Assembly (NCBI GenBank): GCA_049610385.1
Contig: JBMYZL010000021.1
Coordinates: 1-37,740, forward strand
Direction of reading: 5' to 3'
Origin: JBMYZL01 sp049610385
GTDB taxonomy: Bacteria; Bacteroidota; Bacteroidia; Flavobacteriales_D; Sanyastnellaceae
DNA length: 37,740 nucleotides
The translations under genes and the position numbers were made by a program. Shown here piece after piece: positions 31,615 to 37,740 of this stretch (its first letter is position 1; every line of letters starts with the position of its first letter). Under the pieces are notes generated by a model. That model was not told where the DNA came from, did not search any database, and was given only the letters and a program-made list of their open reading frames with translations.

Positions 31615-34347
31615 TTGAGACTGAAAGGGTTGATCAACAACATTTTTCCTCTGCCAGGGGATTCGTTTCGCCAAAAAGGAGACCTTTTCCGTGAGTTGCG
31701 AGCGGTTCGTCGGGCCTGGAGAATTGGTGATAGAAGGAAATCGGTTAGGCGGCGATATGCCGAATTGCTGATTCAGTGGGGGCAGTATGCGGAAGCGCGA
31801 GCACTCTTCGAGTCCCGCATGAAACGGTCACCGAGGGATGGGACAATGGGTTTGGCGCGTGTGGCCTGGGCCGAACGAAATGGAGAGCAGGCCATCAGAC
31901 TGTTGGCAGATTGGGCTGGAGCGAACCCTGGAGACCTTGTTGTGCGTTTGGAGTGCACCCGGTACCGCGCACTCAGCGGTGATTTTGAAACGGCGCAGGC
32001 TCAACTTCGACAATTGCGACATGAATTTCCGGACAACATTTCCGATGTGCGCTTGGTCGAAGCACAGGTGCTGATTTTTTCCCAACAGCGTGAAGAAGCA
32101 CGCAATCTTCTTGAATCGATGATTGCCGGCGGGGAATCGTCGTTTCAAGTGCGCCGAATGCTCGCCCAAAACGATTTGTTCCATTACCGGCATGAACCTG
32201 ACCCCATAATCGAGAATCAGATGCTCGAAGGGCTTGAGGATTTGCCGAACGGCATCATCAAATGGGATAGCCTGATTGTGCTGGGCAAACTGGAAGAATT
32301 TCGCGAATCAACGAAGCACCTTCCTCATTCGAATTCTGTGAAGCACAGTGTCTATGCGGCGTATGCTCAACATTTGGAGGGAAGAGAGGCTGAGGTGAAT
32401 CGGATTTGGTCTCGATATATCGAAACGACACCCATTCCGCAAATCTGGAAACCCGAGGAGGGAGAACTGAAGCGTCTCGATGCCCATGCACTGCCAGAAG
32501 TAGCTGATGAAATTCGGGTTTATACTGTGATTCGGAATGAGCGTTGGCGGCTGGCTTGGTTTTGCGATTACTACCGGAGCATAGGCGTGGACCGTTTTTT
32601 CTTTGTGGACAATGGCTCGACAGACGGCTCGATGGAGTGGTTGCTCGAACAGCCGGATGTGCATGTCTTTTATACGGAGGCTTCCTACGGCGGGGCGTAT
32701 TCCGGCATGCAGTGGGTGAATGCCCTGGTGGATCGCTTCGGTCGTGCCGGGTGGACAATGTATGTGGACGTTGATGAGGCGTTTGTGTTTCCGGACATCG
32801 AACGGGTGGGCTTGGCGGGATTGGTGAAGCATATGGAGCGGGAGGGCTCGGATTTGGTCCAATCCTTCATGCTCGACATGTTCACCGATGCGCCCCAAGA
32901 CCTTCCTGCCGATGGATTTGAGCGCAATTTCATTCGAAATTATCCTCTGTTTGAGAATCGGTATGATATCACACCCAGTCCTTTTTGTCCTTATGTGCAC
33001 ACCTCGGGCGGCGTCCGACGCATCTTCGGACACCACGAGAACTTGACAAAAACACCATTCATTCGCGGCGGACGGAACATTCGGTTCCTTCTCAGCAGCC
33101 ACCGGGTGACGCCAGGTAGGGTCAGCGAGGTTCGAGGTGCTTGCCTACATTTTAAGCTCGCGGGGGATTACCAAGCGATTTTCGAAGAGGATCTCAAAAA
33201 CAACAGCCGCATTGGATATTGTCGAATCAGACACCAAGCTTATGTCGACCTTTTGGGAGAGGATGGCATCGACTTTCGCAGCGATTTCACCTTGCGGTAT
33301 GAGTCAAGCGAGACTTTGCTTGAAGCGGGGCTCATTCACGGACGAATTCAAGGGATTCCAGAGACCGCCGCAGCACAGGGTTGGGTCAAGGACATGCGCG
33401 CGGCTCGGTTTGCCCTAGATTACGAGAGGCTAGCGTCATTGATTGAAAGGCGGCTTAGTGAACTGAGTTCGCTCGAAGCGGTTAAGCCTTCAGCTTTTGC
33501 TAAAAAACCACTGTCTCCATTGCTGTTTTCCATTCAGTTTCAGGCCGATTCCGCCAGAATCAGGAGTCACCTGGAATGGTTACATAACATCATAGAAAGT
33601 GCAGCGACGGCTTCCAAAGCTCCGGCAATCTATCTCGCGCGCTGCAGGTTGCTTTTTGCACTCGGCAAGCGTGAGGCGTTCTTGAAGGAATTTTCGGAAT
33701 TGCCGAAAGCGTGCAAGTCGGGCGACATGTTTCGAGGTCTGGAATTTGTGGCAAAGGCATGGTCCGAGTCAACGCTTGCAGCGAATGACAAAGTTTTTGT
33801 CATCGGTTTGAGCCGGACAGGGACTACGACCATGAATCGTGCCCTGAATGTCTTGGGCCTGATGGCTGTGCATTGGCAAAATCCAATTGACATGAAACTG
33901 CTGACGATGCGCGATTTGCCGATGTTTGATGCGTTCTCCGACATCCCGATTTCAGCGGATTTCGAGGCCATCTATGAGCAATACCCTGAGGCACGATTCA
34001 TTTTTACAGACAGACCCTTGGAAAGTTGGGTTCGGTCGGTGCAAAAGCATTACGCGGCAGAAATAGGCGTCTGGAAGCCGCAGGAGCTCGAAGATTCCAG
34101 AGTGGCGAGCAGGCATGGCGGTATCGCGGTTTCGATTGATCGGAAAATCTACACGAATCATGAAACTTGGGAAGCGGCCTATGCGGCCCATAAAAAGCGA
34201 GTCCATTCGTTTTTCGGAGAACGACCGGAGGCCCGATTCTTGGTCTTTTCCGTCTTTGAAGGGCATGGCTGGGAGGAATTGTGCGGATTCCTAGAATGTC
34301 CCATTCCTTCGATGCCCTTCCCACATGCAAATGCCGCAAAAACATGA
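31615..34347 (+). CDS. Three-part fusion: TPR-like / glycosyltransferase / sulfotransferase
   Basis: A 910-residue protein. Residues ~20-265 are helical TPR-like repeats (AELLIQWGQYAEARALFESR, GDFETAQAQLRQLRHEFPD). Residues ~300-545 are a GT2/GT92-like glycosyltransferase: RVYTVIRNERWRLAWFCDYY, FFFVDNGSTDGSMEWL and YVDVDEAF (nucleotide-sugar/metal motif at about 385-388). After a second helical segment, residues ~728-905 form a sulfotransferase with the PAPS 5'-phosphosulfate loop GLSRTGTTTM (731-740) and FIFTDRPLESWVRS as the 3'-phosphate site. One chain could thus add a sugar and sulfate it. A stop at 31600 limits the start; TTG 31615 is the only early candidate (first ATG is about 67 codons in). 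It is the first gene of the operon and overlaps the next by 23 bases. Confidence 0.85.
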   Translation: MRLKGLINNIFPLPGDSFRQKGDLFRELRAVRRAWRIGDRRKSVRRRYAELLIQWGQYAEARALFESRMKRSPRDGTMGLARVAWAERNGEQAIRLLADWAGANPGDLVVRLECTRYRALSGDFETAQAQLRQLRHEFPDNISDVRLVEAQVLIFSQQREEARNLLESMIAGGESSFQVRRMLAQNDLFHYRHEPDPIIENQMLEGLEDLPNGIIKWDSLIVLGKLEEFRESTKHLPHSNSVKHSVYAAYAQHLEGREAEVNRIWSRYIETTPIPQIWKPEEGELKRLDAHALPEVADEIRVYTVIRNERWRLAWFCDYYRSIGVDRFFFVDNGSTDGSMEWLLEQPDVHVFYTEASYGGAYSGMQWVNALVDRFGRAGWTMYVDVDEAFVFPDIERVGLAGLVKHMEREGSDLVQSFMLDMFTDAPQDLPADGFERNFIRNYPLFENRYDITPSPFCPYVHTSGGVRRIFGHHENLTKTPFIRGGRNIRFLLSSHRVTPGRVSEVRGACLHFKLAGDYQAIFEEDLKNNSRIGYCRIRHQAYVDLLGEDGIDFRSDFTLRYESSETLLEAGLIHGRIQGIPETAAAQGWVKDMRAARFALDYERLASLIERRLSELSSLEAVKPSAFAKKPLSPLLFSIQFQADSARIRSHLEWLHNIIESAATASKAPAIYLARCRLLFALGKREAFLKEFSELPKACKSGDMFRGLEFVAKAWSESTLAANDKVFVIGLSRTGTTTMNRALNVLGLMAVHWQNPIDMKLLTMRDLPMFDAFSDIPISADFEAIYEQYPEARFIFTDRPLESWVRSVQKHYAAEIGVWKPQELEDSRVASRHGGIAVSIDRKIYTNHETWEAAYAAHKKRVHSFFGERPEARFLVFSVFEGHGWEELCGFLECPIPSMPFPHANAAKT

Positions 34348-35545
34348 TGTAATGAGAAGAGTTTTGCAAGTTTTCAAGGGGCTGTATCCAAGAAAAAAGA
34401 TGAGCTCGATGTCTGACATTGCTCAACGATTGGGGCGACTAGAAGCCTCCCCTGAGGAACTGAAATCTTTGGAGAATTGGCTTGATCAGCGACCCGATCA
34501 GGCCACAAAAGACAAATGGCTAAGGGTTGCCGTTGCGAACCACAAGTTGAGGGTGGGCGATGTGGGTGGCGCGCGATTGCTTTTCGATCATTTGCTCGAC
34601 GAGAAAGATTTACAAATTATCCTAGGGAAGTGGAAATGCTGCATGGCTGAAAAGGATTTTTCAGAAGCAGAGCGATTGATGCAGACTGCGATGGGCATGG
34701 AGGATGCACCGAATTGGATCGATAATCTTTATGCCAAGACCCTCTACTGTCAAGGAAAAATCAAGGAAGCGCGTCAGTTTGTCAGGAAAAACAAGGCCAA
34801 CCACAAAGAATACTTTGAGCAAGCCAAAAATATACCTGGGGCTGATGGTCTTCGTTTTGATCACATCGTCATCGTCTCATATGGTCGAACGGGTTCCACC
34901 TTGCTTCAAGGCCTTTTGAATTCAATCAATGGGGTGCTGGTCAGAGGCGAGAACAATGACCTGTTTGCACATTTTTGGGAAGCCCAAAAGTCGCTGGTTA
35001 TGGAGAGCGGTGAGTATTCATCCTTTTTTCCCAACCACCCATGGTTCGGTCGAGTTCTATTCGATGAACCGAGATGGTGGGAAGACTTGAGGCGTTTGGC
35101 TCGAAACTATCTTCTTGCAGACCAGCAAGACAATCTGAATATCAAATGCTTGGGATTCAAGGAGATTCGCTTCAAGGGACGAAGGGATGAACTCGAAGGA
35201 TATCTCCAGTTTCTCGAGCAACTGTTGCCCGGTTGCTGTTTTTTATTCAACACACGGGACCACGAAGAAGTGCTCAAGAGCGCCTTTTACAAAAATGCAG
35301 ATCATGCAGTTGCCAAACAAAAATTGTTGCAGCTCGAAATGAATTTTCATTCCTTCGCGAAGGACCGCTCGAATTGCTTTGAAATTACTTACCGCGACAT
35401 GAAAACGCGCAGTCCACGATTGCAAGAGATGTTCGAATTTCTCGGCGCTACTTACGATGCTGAACGGGTTGACTTGGTGTTTCAAACTCCGCATAGTTAT
35501 GCACCAACGCAGGAAGACATTCAATCTCTCTTTCAACAAAACTGA
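34325..35545 (+). CDS. Sulfotransferase with N-terminal TPR-like region
   Basis: A 406-residue protein. Residues ~30-175 are helical and TPR-like (VANHKLRVGDVGGARLLFDH, AEKDFSEAERLMQTAMGMED), echoing the N-terminus of the upstream fusion. The sulfotransferase domain begins at about 178: IVIVSYGRTGSTLLQGLLNS holds the PAPS-binding loop (about 184-193), and LLPGCCFLFNTRDHEEVLKS resembles the 3'-phosphate binding strand and helix. ATG 34325 overlaps the previous gene by 23 bases; ATG 34352 (MRRVLQVFKG), four bases past that stop, is an alternative start. It probably sulfates a carbohydrate made by the neighbouring glycosyltransferases. Confidence 0.85.
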   Translation: MQMPQKHDVMRRVLQVFKGLYPRKKMSSMSDIAQRLGRLEASPEELKSLENWLDQRPDQATKDKWLRVAVANHKLRVGDVGGARLLFDHLLDEKDLQIILGKWKCCMAEKDFSEAERLMQTAMGMEDAPNWIDNLYAKTLYCQGKIKEARQFVRKNKANHKEYFEQAKNIPGADGLRFDHIVIVSYGRTGSTLLQGLLNSINGVLVRGENNDLFAHFWEAQKSLVMESGEYSSFFPNHPWFGRVLFDEPRWWEDLRRLARNYLLADQQDNLNIKCLGFKEIRFKGRRDELEGYLQFLEQLLPGCCFLFNTRDHEEVLKSAFYKNADHAVAKQKLLQLEMNFHSFAKDRSNCFEITYRDMKTRSPRLQEMFEFLGATYDAERVDLVFQTPHSYAPTQEDIQSLFQQN

Positions 35546-35551
35546 GTCTTG

Positions 35552-36481
35552 ATGATTGATGTCAGTTTGATTTTGTGCCACCACAACGCCCACGAGCGGT
35601 TGCCCTGGACCTTGGACCGATTGAAGAACCTGGAGTCCGGAGTGACATGGGAACTTATTGCTGTAGACAATGCCTCAAAAACCCCAGCGGGCAGGCAGCT
35701 TGTGGAAGTTTTTGCGGAGGAAGTTCGTGCGCCGGTGGTTTCGCTTTTCGAGCCGCGTCCAGGTAAACAGCACGCCTTCCTCACCGGAGCCAATCGGGCA
35801 CGCGGGAGATTCTGGGTGGTGGTTGACGACGACAATGGGTTGCAATCCGATTACTTGCTCCGGATGGTGGAGTCGTTTAATGCGCATCCAGACGCGGCAA
35901 TGGTAGGGGGGCAGGGGCGGGCTGTCACGGAGGTGCCTCTGCCGGATTGGTTCCAGGCGGTACAGTTCCGTTGGGCCGTGGGGCCGCAAGGAGGAAGGAC
36001 GGACGCAGGACCGTTGCAGTACATCTGGGGTGCGGGAGTGGGCATGCGGGCCGCTTGGGCAAAACAGATCCTCCAAGTGCAATTCCCTTTCCTCATGTCT
36101 GGCCCCACAAATGATCAAAGGCTCCAGGGTGCTGAGGATGTGGAATGGGGATTCTTGTTCCAAGCCTTGGGCAAGATGTGCTGGTATGACCCCAGTTTGG
36201 TCTTTGAACACAAAATCCCATCGGAGAGGTTGACTCAAGCCTACGCAGATGCGCTGGAAACGGCTCGAAAAGCATCCACGCAAAGGGTTTCAGCTTATTA
36301 CAGACCACTTATTGCGTTTCTCCATTCATCGCGTCGAAAGAAGTGGAAGTTGATGATGGATGCACTTCGTCAGCGGGGAGAGTATCCCATGCCATTCGGC
36401 ATGTTGCTGCAGCTGATGCTTGGTCATTTTTTTCAGATTGAACCACGTGTTCGGAAAATCTTGTTTTTAGAACTGACATGA
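35552..36481 (+). CDS. Family 2 glycosyltransferase
   Basis: A 309-residue GT-A fold enzyme beginning MIDVSLILCHHNAHERLPWT, with ELIAVDNASK and the metal/nucleotide motif VVVDDDNGL (Asp92-94) and an acceptor-side region (GAEDVEWGFLFQALG, containing the ED motif typical of the catalytic base). It transfers a sugar from a nucleotide donor in the cytoplasm; donor and acceptor cannot be told. ATG 35552 lies six bases after the previous stop (TTG 35549 adds one residue). The stop overlaps the next start as ATGA, a sign of tight translational coupling. Confidence 0.9.
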   Translation: MIDVSLILCHHNAHERLPWTLDRLKNLESGVTWELIAVDNASKTPAGRQLVEVFAEEVRAPVVSLFEPRPGKQHAFLTGANRARGRFWVVVDDDNGLQSDYLLRMVESFNAHPDAAMVGGQGRAVTEVPLPDWFQAVQFRWAVGPQGGRTDAGPLQYIWGAGVGMRAAWAKQILQVQFPFLMSGPTNDQRLQGAEDVEWGFLFQALGKMCWYDPSLVFEHKIPSERLTQAYADALETARKASTQRVSAYYRPLIAFLHSSRRKKWKLMMDALRQRGEYPMPFGMLLQLMLGHFFQIEPRVRKILFLELT

Positions 36482-37227
36482 AGAAGGGTAGGAAATTCAG
36501 GAATTGGGTGGGCAAAATCCTCCGCTATCTCGCCGATCAAGTCGAGGAGAAAGGAGGAGATTCGGACTTGGTAAAGCACAGCCTTGGAGACCGGAAGGTG
36601 TTTATCATTGGATACAACAAAACAGGGACAACAAGCTTAAAGCGACTGTTTCTTAACTGGGGGTTTAAAGTGGGCGATGAAGCGGTGGGTCACATACTAA
36701 CCGAAGACTGGCTGATGCATGGGCGAACCGATCGCATTTTGAAGTATGCCGCCTTGTCTCAGGTCTTTCAAGACAAGCCCTTTTCGACGGATGGGTTGTA
36801 CAAGGTTCTTGATGAGGCTTTTCCGGACGCATTGTTCATTCTAACAATTCGGCAGAATGAAGATGTGTGGTACAATTCCTGGGTTCAACACCACATCAAT
36901 CGCTACAATGTCCGCAAAGACGGAGGCCTGCCCACGATGGCCGAATTGAAAAACGATTGCACATGGCTGTACAAGGGGTACATTTACGACAGCGATGTGA
37001 TGCAATGGGGGGAAGAGAACATGTACAATCAGGCGCTGTTCAAGCGGAGTTACCTGCAACACATTGAAGACGTTCGAAATCACTTTAAAGACCGTCCGAA
37101 CAAGTGCATCGAACTGTGCATCAGTCAGAAAGGAGAAATGCAGCGGCTAAAATCCTTCTTGGGGATTGAAAGTCGGGAAAATCGTTTTCCGCATGAAAAC
37201 CAGGGGCGATACAAGAATGTCCAATGA
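36478..37227 (+). CDS. Sulfotransferase (short form)
   Basis: A 249-residue PAPS-dependent sulfotransferase. VFIIGYNKTGTTSLKRLFLN (about 41-60) contains the 5'-phosphosulfate loop with Lys48, and DALFILTIRQNEDVWYNSWV resembles the 3'-phosphate-binding segment with Arg and Ser. The basic N-terminus (KKGRKFRNW) is followed by an amphipathic stretch, without a clear membrane helix. Both ends overlap neighbours as ATGA, so it is coupled to the glycosyltransferase before it and the sulfotransferase after it. Confidence 0.85.
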   Translation: MKKGRKFRNWVGKILRYLADQVEEKGGDSDLVKHSLGDRKVFIIGYNKTGTTSLKRLFLNWGFKVGDEAVGHILTEDWLMHGRTDRILKYAALSQVFQDKPFSTDGLYKVLDEAFPDALFILTIRQNEDVWYNSWVQHHINRYNVRKDGGLPTMAELKNDCTWLYKGYIYDSDVMQWGEENMYNQALFKRSYLQHIEDVRNHFKDRPNKCIELCISQKGEMQRLKSFLGIESRENRFPHENQGRYKNVQ

Positions 37228-37740
37228 AGAACAGAATCGATTTCATGATTGCAGGCGTTCAGAAGGCAGGAACGACTTCCATGCACCTTGCCTTGAGGCA
37301 ACATCCGAAGGTTCGGATGTCCCGCCCGAAGGAAATGCATTATTTCGATCGAGGTCCACATCCCAAAAGCGAAGTTGACCATCGGTCCTACCATGCGCGG
37401 GGCTGGGGTGATGCAGGTTTTTCTGAGGATCTTCTTTATGGGGAGTCCACACCGAAGTATGCCTTGGCTCTGCCGAAAGGGAGGGTTCCATTTCTTCCGC
37501 GAATTCGAGCGTACAATCCCAAGATTAAATTGATTTTTATCTTTCGGAATCCCGTCGATCGCCTGCACTCACATTGGTGGATGCTGCGGCGCGGGGGGCA
37601 ATTGGAACAGAGTTTTGATGAGTTTGTTGCGGAACGTTTGAATGCAGGTGGCAAAATAAGTTTTGAAAGGCACGCCCTCAGCCGCGGTTTTTACGGAAGA
37701 ATTGCTGAGAAAGCGTACGAATTGTTTCCCAAAGAGCAAT
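37224..37740 (+). CDS. Sulfotransferase, cut off by the window edge
   Basis: ATG 37224 overlaps the previous stop (ATGA), and 172 codons are visible before the edge. The N-terminus MIAGVQKAGTTSMHLALRQH has the PAPS loop (Lys14, Gly16, Thr17, Thr18). KEMHYFDRG and YGESTPKY are the conserved substrate-side motifs of heparan-type sulfotransferases, and FIFRNPVDRLHSHWWM gives the 3'-phosphate site (Arg108, Ser116). This is the canonical Sulfotransfer_1 form, more typical than the other three in the operon. The C-terminal part lies outside the window. Confidence 0.9.
   Translation, partial: MKNRIDFMIAGVQKAGTTSMHLALRQHPKVRMSRPKEMHYFDRGPHPKSEVDHRSYHARGWGDAGFSEDLLYGESTPKYALALPKGRVPFLPRIRAYNPKIKLIFIFRNPVDRLHSHWWMLRRGGQLEQSFDEFVAERLNAGGKISFERHALSRGFYGRIAEKAYELFPKEQ

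Overview
The window looks like a chromosomal segment of a marine-type, gliding-lineage member of the Bacteroidota (Flavobacteriales/Cryomorphaceae-like). This is an inference from content. Three predicted secreted proteins end in type IX secretion (T9SS) C-terminal sorting domains and a fourth carries a degenerate one. There are four FISUMP-domain proteins, dockerin-like Asp/Gly-rich motifs, DUF4476 and DUF3667 proteins, an ECF sigma factor with a membrane anti-sigma/outer-membrane barrel partner, and two candidate promoters of the Bacteroidota type (TTG, 17 bp, TAnnTTT-like). No rRNA, tRNA, CRISPR array or intact transposase was found.

Layout. 1-1040: a small membrane protein, an ECF sigma relic and two copies of a dispersed repeat. 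1178-4867: an HchA-like deglycase, then an overlapping lipoprotein, ECF sigma and anti-sigma/barrel operon. 4981-7260: a double-fasciclin, PKD, T9SS adhesin closed by a strong terminator. 7404-8966: a 5'-truncated and an intact FISUMP gene. 9006-10867: an AT-richer stretch with an FkbM methyltransferase and a lipoprotein. 11128-12778: a DUF4476 protein and a membrane-protein gene broken by a stop codon. 13027-16794: two larger FISUMP proteins. 16936-19026: small single-gene units (a 61-aa lipoprotein, a Kunitz-type inhibitor, a secreted protein, a 4-TM protein) separated by repeat copies. 19136-29891: large secreted proteins (BNR propeller, matrixin-like protease, endo/exonuclease/phosphatase, alkaline-phosphatase/LamG protein, PHB-depolymerase-like esterase) with small membrane or Cys-rich proteins between them. 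30129-30932: a DUF3667 membrane protein.

31615 to the right edge is one tightly packed operon with overlapping or near-abutting genes. It encodes a TPR/glycosyltransferase/sulfotransferase fusion, three more sulfotransferases and a second glycosyltransferase. The likely role is making a sulfated surface glycan. It runs off the window.

The most unusual feature is a repeat of about 70 bp, found in roughly a dozen full or partial copies, all on the same strand whatever the direction of nearby genes. It carries two mutually exclusive 3' hairpins (GTCCAC/GTGGAC and GTAAAGT/ACTTTAC). One copy is fused directly to the middle of a FISUMP coding sequence, so the repeat marks a rearrangement breakpoint. 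The secreted genes and the repeat together look like an accessory region where surface and secreted functions are shuffled.
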